Assembly: GCF_900167155.1 (NCBI RefSeq)
Contig: NZ_FUXU01000033.1
Coordinates: forward strand, 1 to 47,892
Reading direction: 5' to 3'
DNA: 47,892 nucleotides
From: Enterovibrio nigricans DSM 22720
GTDB taxonomy: Bacteria; Pseudomonadota; Gammaproteobacteria; Enterobacterales; Vibrionaceae
In this document: positions 12,828-23,378 of the stretch, piece after piece
Position numbering within the stretch: position 1 is the stretch's first letter
How the letters are laid out: each line of letters opens with the position of its first letter
Position numbers and translations under genes: made by a program
The notes under the pieces: generated by a model
Database searches by the model: none
What the model was told of the DNA's origin: nothing
The model's input: the letters and a program-made list of their open reading frames with translations, nothing else

Positions 12828-14192
12828 ATGACTCATTCTGACACTATTGTTGCGCAGGCAACGCCTCCCGGTCGCGGTGGCGTTGGCATCATTCGCGTAT
12901 CAGGCCCAAAAGCCGTTGAAGTTGCAAAAGCAGTGACGGGACGAGAATTACCTGTCCGCCGCGCAGAATACCTGCCTTTTAAAAACACAGATGGTAATGC
13001 GCTGGACCAAGGCATAGCCCTGTATTTCCAAGCCCCAAATTCTTTCACTGGCGAAGACGTATTAGAGCTCCAAGGCCATGGTGGTCCAGTGATCATGGAT
13101 ATGCTGATCAAACGTATCCTAGAAATTGACGGTGTACGTACAGCCCGTCCTGGGGAGTTTTCTGAGCGCGCCTTTTTGAACGATAAACTCGATTTGGCGC
13201 AAGCTGAAGCCATTGCTGATTTAATTGATGCGAGCTCAGAACAAGCGGCGAAGAGTGCGTTGCAAAGTCTTCAAGGGGCATTTTCTACCAAGGTGAATTC
13301 GCTGGTAGAGGCGCTTATCCATCTTCGCATCTACGTGGAAGCCGCCATTGATTTTCCTGACGAAGAAATCGACTTTCTGTCAGACGGTAAAGTTGCAGGC
13401 GATCTCGATGGAATAATCAACGCATTGGATGAAGTGCGTAAAACCGCTAACCAAGGTGCCATAATGCGAGAAGGCATGAAGGTGGTCATTGCAGGCCGTC
13501 CAAATGCGGGCAAATCAAGCCTTCTCAACGCCTTGTCAGGGAAAGACAGTGCCATTGTAACAGACATTGCAGGCACCACGCGTGACGTCCTGCGCGAGCA
13601 TATCCATATTGATGGCATGCCGTTACACATTATCGATACTGCTGGCCTTCGAGATGCATCAGATGAAGTTGAGCGAATAGGAATCGAGCGTGCGTGGGAT
13701 GAAATTGCTCAAGCCGATCGCGTATTATTTATGGTTGATGGCACCACCACCACGGCAACATCTCCAGAAGAGATTTGGCCAGAGTTCATTGATCGTCTTC
13801 CTGCCAATATCGGCATGACCGTTATCCGAAATAAAGCGGATGTTACGGGTGAAACACTCGGTATTTGCCACGCCAGCCAACCAACCTTAATTCGTCTTAG
13901 CGCGAAAACAGGTAAAGGTGTCGATGCGCTACGTGAACATTTGAAAGCATGTATGGGCTTTTCTGGCGCGACTGAAGGTGGATTTATGGCAAGACGTCGC
14001 CACCTGGAAGCCCTCGATGCGGCAGCGAATCATCTTGATACAGGAAAACACCAACTCGAAGGCTACATGGCTGGCGAGATCCTCGCAGAAGAGCTTCGTA
14101 TTGCGCAGCAACACTTAAGCGAAATCACCGGCGAGTTTAGCTCAGATGATCTTCTCGGCCGGATTTTCAGTTCATTCTGTATCGGAAAATAA
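12828..14192 (+). CDS. mnmE: tRNA modification GTPase MnmE
   Basis: GTPase that with MnmG makes the 5-carboxymethylaminomethyl group of wobble uridine 34. 454 aa, normal length. Seen: N-terminal formyl-THF-binding domain, G1 [10 protein letters not shown]2/G3 region IAGTTRD and DTAGLRD, G4 NKAD, and the C-terminal catalytic FCIGK with its essential cysteine. It has its own terminator. Confidence 0.98.
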   Translation: MTHSDTIVAQATPPGRGGVGIIRVSGPKAVEVAKAVTGRELPVRRAEYLPFKNTDGNALDQGIALYFQAPNSFTGEDVLELQGHGGPVIMDMLIKRILEIDGVRTARPGEFSERAFLNDKLDLAQAEAIADLIDASSEQAAKSALQSLQGAFSTKVNSLVEALIHLRIYVEAAIDFPDEEIDFLSDGKVAGDLDGIINALDEVRKTANQGAIMREGMKVVIAGRPNAGKSSLLNALSGKDSAIVTDIAGTTRDVLREHIHIDGMPLHIIDTAGLRDASDEVERIGIERAWDEIAQADRVLFMVDGTTTTATSPEEIWPEFIDRLPANIGMTVIRNKADVTGETLGICHASQPTLIRLSAKTGKGVDALREHLKACMGFSGATEGGFMARRRHLEALDAAANHLDTGKHQLEGYMAGEILAEELRIAQQHLSEITGEFSSDDLLGRIFSSFCIGK

Positions 14193-14198
14193 CACCCC

Positions 14199-14225
14199 AA
14201 AGGCTGCCGTCTGGCAGCTTTTTCT
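14199..14225 (+). terminator. Intrinsic terminator after mnmE
   Basis: GGCTGCC-GTCT-GGCAGCT followed by TTTTTCTTTCC. Confidence 0.8.
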
Positions 14226-14288
14226 TTCCTCTCTCCCTGTCTCATCTTTGCTACACTTTGAAGCAACCTCACTCAATCTAACGACGAG

Positions 14289-15416
14289 ATGATAAATAGC
14301 CTCAACCCGCTACTTAATCTGGGTATAGAACGCTACGACAAGTTACAGATTCATCATCTGCGTATGGTTAATTTGTTGTCTACGCTTTGTGCTGGTGGCA
14401 CCTTTCTGTTTTCGGCTCTTTTCTGGTTTGCCTTCGGAAGCCCTTCTGTTGCATTACTCAATGGGTTGTTCGCACTGCTTTATATGATTTCCTTTGTGCT
14501 AACCCGAGAAGGATTACTGAAAATTGCAAAATACTGGGTATTTATCATTTTCTTTTTCCAGCAATTTTCATTGCCGTTATTCGTGCTGTCCGATAATTTT
14601 GAAACCGAAATGCTGTTATTGGTAGTGCCAACGGCCGTTGTCTTAGTTTTTGATCCTAAAGAACGCTTCCCGCGCTATGGGCTTTCATTGATCGCGATCA
14701 TCCTGCTGTTTCTCGCGAAAACGATCCCCTCAGGGGATCCCATTCTCGCTCTTACAGATGCGAATGCCCGCGCCGCATACCTTTGCGTAATATTGATACT
14801 TGTACTGGCCTCTGTAGCACTCACTGACTTTTATCTCGTTGACCTTCACTCAATAGATGAATCATCACGACGGCTCATTCACGATGACCTGCTGACAGAA
14901 ACCTCAAACAGCCAAAGTATTTATAACCAAGCAGACGAATTTTTTTTCCAGGCTCAGCATAAGCAACACCCGTTATCGGTGATAGCCATTAATCTCGACG
15001 ATTTTCGCCAAATCAATGAGATGCATGGCCGAAAAACAGGGGATCAAGTGCTTATTCACTACGCAAATCTGCTGCAGGATCATATTGCCGTTGGAACGCC
15101 CCTCGGCCGTCTCTATGCTGATACGTTTGTTATCTTGCTGAATAATGTGAATGCAAGCAGTGCCGTTGCCATCGCAGAAGAACTAAAAATCGCTATCAGT
15201 CGCAGTGTGGTTTTGCTTGAACACACGGCAGTCAAACAAACAGCGAGTCTCGGAGTGAGTACATCGAATCAAGGGTGTATTGCTGGTTACCAACTAATTG
15301 ATACCGCGCTGGTTGCAGTGAAAAATGCTAAACGCAGAGGAAAAAATAAAATTCAGTCCGCTTCTCCCGCAAATATTAACCCAATGAAAAATAGGGATTA
15401 CTGTCAACCAAGCTAG
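14289..15416 (+). CDS. Membrane protein with degenerate GGDEF domain
   Basis: 375 aa. About six membrane helices occupy residues 28-185, followed by a cytoplasmic GGDEF fold (about 195-355). Fold landmarks are present: DDLLTETSN (199-207), the metal aspartate region INLDDFRQINEMHGRKTGD (234-252) and the C-terminal AKRRGKNKI. The active-site signature is YADTF (276-280) in place of GGDEF, and no RxxD inhibitory site precedes it. It is therefore probably not a diguanylate cyclase and may sense or scaffold instead. It sits alone between mnmE and mioC, with a terminator upstream and an extended -10 (TGC-TACACT near 14249-14257). The membrane part was not matched to a named sensor domain. Confidence 0.85.
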   Translation: MINSLNPLLNLGIERYDKLQIHHLRMVNLLSTLCAGGTFLFSALFWFAFGSPSVALLNGLFALLYMISFVLTREGLLKIAKYWVFIIFFFQQFSLPLFVLSDNFETEMLLLVVPTAVVLVFDPKERFPRYGLSLIAIILLFLAKTIPSGDPILALTDANARAAYLCVILILVLASVALTDFYLVDLHSIDESSRRLIHDDLLTETSNSQSIYNQADEFFFQAQHKQHPLSVIAINLDDFRQINEMHGRKTGDQVLIHYANLLQDHIAVGTPLGRLYADTFVILLNNVNASSAVAIAEELKIAISRSVVLLEHTAVKQTASLGVSTSNQGCIAGYQLIDTALVAVKNAKRRGKNKIQSASPANINPMKNRDYCQPS

Positions 15417-15417
15417 C

Positions 15418-15447
15418 TTGACTTAGACTCGCTCCCCCTTCAATACT
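15418..15447 (+). promoter_or_regulatory. mioC promoter
   Basis: TTGACT (15418-15423), 18-base spacer and AATACT (15442-15447), about 33 bp before the mioC ATG. Transcription from it would run through oriC, as in E. coli. Confidence 0.5.
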
Positions 15448-15479
15448 AGCGTCCTACACACATATACAGAGACGACCCT

Positions 15480-15926
15480 ATGTCCACGATTACCTTGATT
15501 ACCGGCAGTACCTTAGGCGGGGCTGAATATGTTGGCGATCACTTGGCTGAACTACTTGAACAACATGGTCAAACCGTAAGTATTGTTAATGAAGCGACAT
15601 TTTCAGATGTCATAAACAGCCACAAACTACTGTTAATCACGTCAACACACGGTGCTGGCGATTACCCTGAAAACCTCGCCCCCGCAATGGAAGAATTAGC
15701 GGAAAATTCGCCGGATTTATCCAGTATTTCGTACGCTGTTATCGCAATTGGGGACTCAAGCTATGACACATTCTGCGGTGCTGGAATACATGCAGATACC
15801 TTGCTTAAAAAGCTCGGTGCCAAACCAATAATCCAGCGTTTAGACATCGATATTATGGAAAATCCTCTCCCAGAAGAGCCTGCAGAAATGTGGTTATCCA
15901 AAAATTTAGCTCAGCTATGTGAATAA
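15480..15926 (+). CDS. mioC: Flavodoxin-like protein MioC
   Basis: FMN-binding flavodoxin of 148 aa, encoded beside oriC in enterobacteria and vibrios. The phosphate-binding loop TGSTLGGAEYVGDHLAELL lies at the N-terminus. STHGAGDYPEN and IGDSSYDTFCGAG form the isoalloxazine-binding loops. In E. coli it has been linked to biotin synthase activity. Its transcription toward oriC may affect initiation. Confidence 0.93.
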   Translation: MSTITLITGSTLGGAEYVGDHLAELLEQHGQTVSIVNEATFSDVINSHKLLLITSTHGAGDYPENLAPAMEELAENSPDLSSISYAVIAIGDSSYDTFCGAGIHADTLLKKLGAKPIIQRLDIDIMENPLPEEPAEMWLSKNLAQLCE

Positions 15927-15969
15927 GTTTTTCTCTTTAACAAACGAAAATAGCCTCTAAAGGCACTAT

Positions 15970-16235
15970 TTCCCTTGTGGATAACTATAGATCTAAACGG
16001 TGATCAACCTATAGTTATCCCAATAATAACTTTAGATCCCTCACCCCCTGTTGATAAAGTGCCATTTTGCTCCCAGGATGTCCCATATTAGATCCAAGGC
16101 AACACACAACAAACGATCTTCAATAAACTAATGATCATGTTGATCATTTAACGGTTATCCACAGAGATCGTCATCCTTAATAAAAGATCATAATAAAAGA
16201 TCCATATAAAGATCTTTATATATATTTAAGAGCTT
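15970..16235. other. oriC: Chromosomal replication origin oriC
   Basis: This stretch lies between mioC and mnmG, the conserved gammaproteobacterial origin position. It has TTATCCACA boxes facing each other: 15976-15984 (R4-like, minus) and 16155-16163 (R1-like, plus). A TTATC box at 16015-16019 is R3-like, and TGTTGATAA at 16049-16057 is a weak R2-like box. Three AT-rich 13-mers on the mnmG side form the unwinding element. Fifteen GATC sites occur between 15927 and 16346, as expected for SeqA/Dam control. The layout closely follows E. coli oriC read in reverse. Confidence 0.93.
16177..16214. repeat. oriC AT-rich 13-mers (DNA unwinding element)
   Basis: Three near-contiguous 13-mers lie at 16177-16189, 16190-16202 and 16202-16214, each ending AAAGATC. 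On the other strand they read GATCTTT(T/A)AT..., the analogue of the E. coli L, M and R 13-mers. They are followed by an AT run at 16215-16230. Confidence 0.8.
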
Positions 16236-16346
16236 TCCCCTTCGATCAAAGATCACACTTTTGGTTCTCTCGCATAATGAAAAGCGGTAGAATGATCCTC
16301 TTTTGTTCAACAAACAGATCCACTCATTCTTTTTTGAGGTTGCACC

Positions 16347-18236
16347 ATGTTTTACCAGGATAACTTTGACGTCATCGTCGTTGGTGGTGGTCATGCCGGT
16401 ACAGAAGCCGCATTGGCCGCAGCACGAATGGGTCAGCAAACACTGCTATTGACTCACAATATCGATACGTTGGGGCAAATGTCATGTAACCCAGCCATTG
16501 GCGGGATCGGGAAAGGACATCTGGTGAAAGAAGTCGATGCACTCGGTGGCCTGATGGCACGGGCAATCGACAAAGGTGGTATCCAATTTCGCACCCTCAA
16601 TGCGTCGAAAGGTCCTGCTGTTCGTGCAACACGCGCACAAGCAGATCGTGCGCTCTACAAAGCCGCTGTACGTGAGACATTGGAAAACCAACCGAATCTC
16701 ATGTTGTTCCAGCAAGCTGTTACAGATCTGATTGTTGAACAGGATCAAGTCACAGGTGTTGTGACTGAAATGGGCCTTAAATTCCGCGCCAAATCTGTTG
16801 TTTTAACCGTTGGTACCTTCCTTGGCGGTAAAATTCATATTGGTTTGGAAAACTATTCTGGTGGTCGTGCAGGGGATCCACCATCGATCGCGCTTGCAGA
16901 TCGACTGCGAGAATTACCGTTTCGCGTTGATCGCCTTAAAACAGGTACTCCACCTCGCATTGATGCGCGCACTGTCGATTTCAGTGTTATGCAAGAACAG
17001 CACGGCGATACTCCATGCCCAGTATTCTCGTTTATGGGAAGTGTGTCTGAGCACCCACGTCAGCTGCCGTGTTACATCACTTACACCAACGAAAAAACAC
17101 ATGATGTTATCCGTGCCAACCTAGATCGTAGTCCGATGTATGCGGGTGTGATTGAAGGGATTGGTCCACGTTATTGCCCGTCGATTGAAGATAAGGTGAT
17201 GCGTTTTGCGGATAAAGACAAACACCAGATTTTCGTTGAGCCTGAAGGCCTGACGACCCATGAATTATATCCGAATGGTATTTCCACCAGCCTGCCGTTT
17301 GATGTGCAGATGGGTATTATCCATTCGATCAAAGGGTTTGAAAATGCACGCGTGATCCGCCCAGGTTATGCGATCGAATATGACTTTTTCGATCCTCGCG
17401 ATCTGAAACAAACCTTCGAAACCAAATTTATTAAAGGGTTGTTCTTTGCAGGTCAAATAAACGGCACTACCGGCTACGAAGAAGCAGCTGCACAAGGTTT
17501 GCTAGCGGGGGCTAACGCCGCGTTGTTCGCTCAGGAGAAGGAAGGCTGGTGTCCACGCCGTGATCAAGCCTACATGGGCGTATTGATTGATGATTTGTCG
17601 ACTATGGGTACCAAAGAACCGTACCGTATGTTTACCTCGCGTGCTGAATACCGCTTGTTGTTGCGGGAAGATAACGCCGATCTGCGTCTGACAGAAATGG
17701 GACGCAAATTGGGTCTGGTAGACGATGCGCGTTGGGCTCGCTTCAATGAGAAATTAGAAAATATTGAGATCGAAGCTCAGCGTCTGCGTAGCACGTGGGT
17801 TCATCCAACCTCTGAGCACGCAGAAGTGATCAATGCTATTTTGAAAGCGCCACTGTCTCGTGAAGCCAACGGTGAAGAGTTGTTGCGCCGTCCTGAAGTC
17901 ACCTACGACCAACTGGTGGCCAATCCGGTGTTTGCTCCTGCAATGGCAGATAGCGAAGCCAGCGAACAAGTAGAAATTCAAGTGAAGTACGCGGGTTATA
18001 TCAATCGTCAAAAAGACGAAATTGAGAAGTCTACGCGTCATGAAAACACCCAATTACCACTAGAGCTGGATTACAAACAAATCAAAGGTTTGTCTAACGA
18101 AGCTGTTGCGAAACTTCAGGATGCGCGACCAGAAACCATAGGTAAAGCGTCTCGTATTTCCGGTATTACACCAGCAGCAATTTCTATTTTGCTGGTGCAT
18201 TTAAAAAAACAAGGCATGCTCAAGAAAGGAGCGTAA
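16347..18236 (+). CDS. mnmG: tRNA uridine-5-carboxymethylaminomethyl modification enzyme MnmG (GidA)
   Basis: FAD-dependent partner of MnmE in wobble uridine modification. 629 aa, the usual length. FAD-binding [17 protein letters not shown] (about 13-29), then [14 protein letters not shown] and the [11 protein letters not shown] region. GAGG lies seven bases before the ATG. It heads the mnmG-rsmG-parA-parB run just past oriC, and its transcription runs away from the origin. Confidence 0.98.
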   Translation: MFYQDNFDVIVVGGGHAGTEAALAAARMGQQTLLLTHNIDTLGQMSCNPAIGGIGKGHLVKEVDALGGLMARAIDKGGIQFRTLNASKGPAVRATRAQADRALYKAAVRETLENQPNLMLFQQAVTDLIVEQDQVTGVVTEMGLKFRAKSVVLTVGTFLGGKIHIGLENYSGGRAGDPPSIALADRLRELPFRVDRLKTGTPPRIDARTVDFSVMQEQHGDTPCPVFSFMGSVSEHPRQLPCYITYTNEKTHDVIRANLDRSPMYAGVIEGIGPRYCPSIEDKVMRFADKDKHQIFVEPEGLTTHELYPNGISTSLPFDVQMGIIHSIKGFENARVIRPGYAIEYDFFDPRDLKQTFETKFIKGLFFAGQINGTTGYEEAAAQGLLAGANAALFAQEKEGWCPRRDQAYMGVLIDDLSTMGTKEPYRMFTSRAEYRLLLREDNADLRLTEMGRKLGLVDDARWARFNEKLENIEIEAQRLRSTWVHPTSEHAEVINAILKAPLSREANGEELLRRPEVTYDQLVANPVFAPAMADSEASEQVEIQVKYAGYINRQKDEIEKSTRHENTQLPLELDYKQIKGLSNEAVAKLQDARPETIGKASRISGITPAAISILLVHLKKQGMLKKGA

Positions 18237-18242
18237 CTCTCA

Positions 18243-18857
18243 GTGAAACAACGTCTTGCACAATTGATTTCTGATGCAGGGATGAACATCCCTGCAGAAC
18301 AACAAGCCCAGCTTCTGGGCTATGTTGAAATGCTCCACAAGTGGAACAAAGCATATAACCTGACTTCGGTTCGCGATCCTCAAGAAATGATCGTTAAACA
18401 TATTATGGACAGCATTGTGGTCAGTCAGCACCTGATCGGAACCACGTTTATTGACGTGGGAACCGGTCCTGGACTTCCTGGGATCCCGCTGGCGATCATT
18501 AACCCTGAGAAGTCATTCACCTTGCTAGATAGTCTAGGAAAACGTATTCGTTTTATCCGCCAGGTTACTCATGAACTGAAAATCACCAACGTGACACCTG
18601 TTCAAAGCCGCGTGGAAGCGTTCCAGCCAGAGAACGGTTTTGATGGCGTCTTAAGCCGAGCATTCGCGTCAATGAACGATATGGTGACCTGGTGTCATCA
18701 CCTGCCAAATGAGCAAGGGGTATTCCTCGCATTGAAAGGACAAGTGGATCAAGTCGAAATTGATGACTTGCCTGCTGATTGTTCTGTGACCGATATCAAA
18801 CCTTTGACTGTTCCAGGATTGGAAGGGCAACGTCATCTAGTAATCTTGGCTAGATAG
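18243..18857 (+). CDS. rsmG: 16S rRNA (guanine-527 N7)-methyltransferase RsmG
   Basis: Methylates G527 of 16S rRNA using SAM. 204 aa. The SAM-binding loop [15 protein letters not shown] is clear, and [17 protein letters not shown] is typical. GTG start, six bases after the mnmG stop, with AAGGAG inside the mnmG end as ribosome binding site. Confidence 0.97.
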   Translation: MKQRLAQLISDAGMNIPAEQQAQLLGYVEMLHKWNKAYNLTSVRDPQEMIVKHIMDSIVVSQHLIGTTFIDVGTGPGLPGIPLAIINPEKSFTLLDSLGKRIRFIRQVTHELKITNVTPVQSRVEAFQPENGFDGVLSRAFASMNDMVTWCHHLPNEQGVFLALKGQVDQVEIDDLPADCSVTDIKPLTVPGLEGQRHLVILAR

Positions 18858-18879
18858 GTTTTTTGGGCGAGGTTTACTT

Positions 18880-19680
18880 GTGGGAAAAGTCATAGCAATT
18901 GCCAACCAGAAAGGGGGCGTCGGTAAAACGACGACCTGTATAAATCTTGCTGCGTCACTCGCAGCAACGCAGCGTAAGGTGCTTGTTATAGACCTCGACC
19001 CGCAAGGGAACGCCACCATGGCCAGTGGCGTAGACAAATACAATGTCGACGCCACGGCTTATGAATTGCTCGTTGAAGAAACACCGTTTAACGACGTTGT
19101 GGTGACCGAAACGACAGGCGGTTATCATTTGATCGCTGCAAACGGCGACGTGACGGCAGCAGAAATAAAATTGATGGAAGTGTTTGCCCGAGAAGTTAGG
19201 CTTCGCAACGCGTTAGCTGACATTCGTGAAAACTATGATTTCATCTTTATCGACTGTCCGCCTTCACTGAACCTCCTTACAATCAACGCCATGACGGCTG
19301 CGAACTCGGTTCTTGTCCCAATGCAGTGCGAGTATTTTGCACTGGAAGGACTGACGGCGTTGATGGATACCATCAGCAAGCTGGCGAGTGTGGTGAATGC
19401 CGACCTTCATGTCGAAGGGTTGCTGAGAACCATGTATGATCCGCGTAACCGATTGGCTACAGAAGTCTCAGATCAGATCAAAAAGCACTTTGGCGATAAG
19501 GTCTATCGCACGGTGATTCCACGTAATGTGCGTCTGGCTGAAGCCCCTAGTCATGGTAAACCTGCCATGTACTATGACAAGCATTCAAGTGGTGCAAAAT
19601 CATATTTAGCGTTGGCTGGAGAGATATTGCGCAGAGAAGAGCAATTGCGACAAGCGAATAATGTAGCCAACGTGTCTTAA
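18880..19680 (+). CDS. parA: Chromosome partitioning ATPase ParA
   Basis: Deviant Walker ATPase that binds DNA non-specifically and moves ParB-parS complexes. 266 aa. Seen: KGGVGKTTT (11-19), LVIDLDPQGNAT and IFIDCPPSLNLLT. It follows rsmG by 22 bp with a GTG start and lies just upstream of parB. Proximity to oriC fits a role in origin segregation. Confidence 0.96.
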   Translation: MGKVIAIANQKGGVGKTTTCINLAASLAATQRKVLVIDLDPQGNATMASGVDKYNVDATAYELLVEETPFNDVVVTETTGGYHLIAANGDVTAAEIKLMEVFAREVRLRNALADIRENYDFIFIDCPPSLNLLTINAMTAANSVLVPMQCEYFALEGLTALMDTISKLASVVNADLHVEGLLRTMYDPRNRLATEVSDQIKKHFGDKVYRTVIPRNVRLAEAPSHGKPAMYYDKHSSGAKSYLALAGEILRREEQLRQANNVANVS

Positions 19681-19690
19681 AGGAATGCCA

Positions 19691-20578
19691 ATGAACGCAA
19701 CAAAACGTGGATTGGGCAAAGGGCTCGATGCACTTCTTGCGACCAGTGCGCAGGCGCAGGCACGCGTAGATTTGAACAAAGATTCGCATCACGCAGAGAC
19801 CAACAGTGAATTACAGCATTTACCGTTGACTCAACTTCATCCGGGGACGTATCAGCCACGTCAGGGGATGGCGACAGAAGCATTGGAAGAATTGGCTGAA
19901 TCTATCCGAGCGCAAGGTGTCATTCAGCCACTTGTGGTAAGAAAGACATCAGCGCAACAATATGAAATTATTGCTGGTGAGCGACGCTTTCGCGCATCCA
20001 AAATGGCTGGACTAACACATGTCCCGTGTTTGGTGCGTGATCTGACAGATAAAGCCGCCAGTGCTATCGCGTTGATAGAGAACATTCAGCGTGAAGACCT
20101 CAATGCCATGGAAGAGGCTGAAGCTTTAGATAAGCTTGTCCAAGACTTCTCTCTTACACACCAGCAACTTGCTGAAGCATTAGGTAAATCGAGAACGACT
20201 ATCAGTAACCTTCTTCGTTTAAACGGTTTAGAAACCGGCGTAAAGAAGCTTCTGATGAATCGACAACTCGATATGGGACATGCTCGCGCATTGCTTGCAC
20301 TTGATGGCGAAGCCCAAATTGAGGCAGCGTTGGCGTCGGTGAACAAAAAAATGACCGTCAGACAAACAGAAGCATTGGTGAAGAAAATGCTTACACCTGT
20401 CACTGATAAAGTGGTAAATAGTTTGTCCCCTGAATTTGAATCAATTCAGGAAATGCTGGTTCATCGTTTGGGCACCAATGTCACCATTACTCAAGCGAAA
20501 GGTGGTAAGGGCAAAATTACAATAAACTTTGATCACCAAGAAAAATTAATGCAAATACTTGCAACACTCAGTGAGTAA
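19691..20578 (+). CDS. parB: Chromosome partitioning protein ParB
   Basis: CTPase clamp that loads at parS. Seen: N-terminal KRGLGKGLDALL, CTP-binding GERRFRASK, ENIQREDLNAMEEAEA and a central HTH (SLTHQQLAEALGKSRTTISNLLRL). I chose the ATG at 19691 (295 aa). The ATG at 19685 directly abuts the AGGA ribosome binding site, while 19691 has six bases of spacing. A parS-like site lies in recF. Confidence 0.95.
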   Translation: MNATKRGLGKGLDALLATSAQAQARVDLNKDSHHAETNSELQHLPLTQLHPGTYQPRQGMATEALEELAESIRAQGVIQPLVVRKTSAQQYEIIAGERRFRASKMAGLTHVPCLVRDLTDKAASAIALIENIQREDLNAMEEAEALDKLVQDFSLTHQQLAEALGKSRTTISNLLRLNGLETGVKKLLMNRQLDMGHARALLALDGEAQIEAALASVNKKMTVRQTEALVKKMLTPVTDKVVNSLSPEFESIQEMLVHRLGTNVTITQAKGGKGKITINFDHQEKLMQILATLSE

Positions 20579-20676
20579 GTGTGATATCACGCGTTAGCTT
20601 TCTGTTACATATTTTTTCTTACTGTGATCAGGTTACTCTGTTGTAAAATTTAGTCTCCATTTTTGGTTCAATCAGA

Positions 20677-20704
20677 TTGCAATCAAAAAGGTGACCCGTA
20701 TAAT
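20677..20704 (+). promoter_or_regulatory. Promoter of the atp operon
   Basis: TTGCAA (20677-20682), 16-base spacer and TATAAT (20699-20704), about 60 bp upstream of the chosen atpI start. Confidence 0.65.
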
Positions 20705-20763
20705 TTTTGCAGTTTTCCCAGCTCGACATGGTGCTACGAGGAAAGGAATCGAGGAACGAATAC

Positions 20764-21153
20764 ATGGTATCGACGCTCGCGCGACGAGGTCGCAAGCTTG
20801 CGAAAAGGTTGCTGCTGTTACAAGCGTGCGTCGTGTTAGCAACGGCAATCTTGATGGTGACTACCATCAATGTCGACTGGGGAATTTCCGCACTTATCGG
20901 CGGAGGCATCTTTGTAGTTGCCAATGCAGCGTTCGCGCTGTGTGCTTTCCTATTTAGTGGAGCGAGAGCAGCGAAACTCATTGTTGCATCGTTTTTCAGC
21001 GGTGAAGTGCTCAAAATTCTGCTGACAGTCGTTTTATTCTCCGTTGTTTACCTGTATGCCGAGGTGGAACTTGTTCCCCTCAAACTGACCTATTTGCTGG
21101 TACTTGGAATTAATATCCTTGCGCCAGTTTTATTCATTAACAACAACAAATAG
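20764..21153 (+). CDS. atpI: ATP synthase protein I
   Basis: Small four-helix membrane protein that assists c-ring assembly. 129 aa from the ATG at 20764, beginning MVSTLARRGRKLAKRLLLLQ, which fits the family. The longer frame begins at a TTG (20707) that lies at the expected transcription start, so it is unlikely. GAGGA lies eight bases upstream of the chosen ATG. Confidence 0.9.
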   Translation: MVSTLARRGRKLAKRLLLLQACVVLATAILMVTTINVDWGISALIGGGIFVVANAAFALCAFLFSGARAAKLIVASFFSGEVLKILLTVVLFSVVYLYAEVELVPLKLTYLLVLGINILAPVLFINNNK

Positions 21154-21158
21154 GATGA

Positions 21159-21965
<807 letters not shown>

Positions 21966-22015
21966 TACGTAATTTTGTAAGCAACTTTTGTTAGACCTTC
22001 CGGCGTAATTAGTAG

Positions 22016-22297
<282 letters not shown>

Positions 22298-22342
22298 GTC
22301 GTCTGTATCGTACCTGTAGCTAACTAACTGGGAGGCGCTGTT

Positions 22343-22813
22343 GTGAATATCAACGCAACTCTATTTGGCCAGGCAATCGCATTCTTTATGTTTGTGGTGT
22401 TCTGCATGAAATATGTATGGCCACCTATCATGCAGGCGATTGAAGAACGTCAGAAGAAAATTGCTGACGGACTTGCGGCAGCCGAGCGCGCCGCAAAAGA
22501 CCTGAACTTGGCCCAGGCGAATGCTTCTGATCAAATGAAAGAAGCAAAACGCGCTGCAACTGAGATCATCGAACAGGCGAATAAACGTAAAGCACAAATT
22601 CTTGATCAAGCCCGCGACGAAGCTAACACTGAGCGCGAAAATATCCTTCACCAAGGACAGGCTGAACTGGAAGCTGAGCGTAACCGAGCCCGCGATGAAC
22701 TGCGAAAACAAGTTGCTACTCTAGCCGTTATCGGTGCTGAGAAAATCCTTGAGCGTTCGATTGATGCGAATGCCCATAAAGATATTCTCGATAAAATCAC
22801 TGCAGAACTTTAA
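22343..22813 (+). CDS. atpF: ATP synthase F0 subunit b
   Basis: Peripheral stalk subunit, 156 aa: one N-terminal membrane helix (about 5-25), then a long charged coiled coil. GTG start with GGGAGG upstream. The sequence begins [18 protein letters not shown], which is typical. Confidence 0.97.
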   Translation: MNINATLFGQAIAFFMFVVFCMKYVWPPIMQAIEERQKKIADGLAAAERAAKDLNLAQANASDQMKEAKRAATEIIEQANKRKAQILDQARDEANTERENILHQGQAELEAERNRARDELRKQVATLAVIGAEKILERSIDANAHKDILDKITAEL

Positions 22814-22828
22814 CAAGGAGGGGCAGCT

Positions 22829-23362
22829 ATGTCTGAACTGACTACTATCGCACGCCCCTACGCTAAAGCAGCCTTCGACTTGGCAGTGGAAAATGGTGAG
22901 TTAGACCAATGGTCTGAAATGCTGACTTTCGCAGCTGAAGTTGCCCGCAATGAAACCATCGAGGATTTCCTTGGTGGTATGCATTCAGCTGAAAAGCTGA
23001 CTGAGATATTTCTCTCAGTGTGCGGTGAGCAGCTCAATGAATTTGGCCAAAACCTTGTGAGGGTGATGGCTGAAAATGGACGCTTAAAAGCACTGCCGGA
23101 TGTATGTGCCCAGTTTATGGTTCTTCGCCATGACTATGAGAAACAAATCGATGTTGAAATTGTTTCTGCTGTCGCGCTTGATGAAGCGCAACTGGATGCT
23201 ATTGCCAGCAAGCTTGAAGCCCGCTTTGAGCGAAAAGTGAAGCTGAACTGTAGTGTAGACGAGACCCTGGTTGCCGGGGTTGTGATTCGAGCTGGAGACT
23301 TGGTCATCGATAACTCAGTAAGCGGCCGTGTGCGCCGTCTGAGCGATGCATTGCAGTCTTGA
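22829..23362 (+). CDS. atpH: ATP synthase F1 subunit delta
   Basis: Links the peripheral stalk to the alpha3beta3 head. 177 aa. Begins [17 protein letters not shown] and ends [22 protein letters not shown], both family hallmarks. AAGGAGGGG precedes the ATG. Confidence 0.97.
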   Translation: MSELTTIARPYAKAAFDLAVENGELDQWSEMLTFAAEVARNETIEDFLGGMHSAEKLTEIFLSVCGEQLNEFGQNLVRVMAENGRLKALPDVCAQFMVLRHDYEKQIDVEIVSAVALDEAQLDAIASKLEARFERKVKLNCSVDETLVAGVVIRAGDLVIDNSVSGRVRRLSDALQS

Positions 23363-23378
23363 TTTGGGGAATTGGAGC

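Noticed and set aside
20622-20637. CRP-like site upstream of atpI (TGTGATCAGGTTACTC)
   Set aside because: The second half-site matches TCACA poorly.
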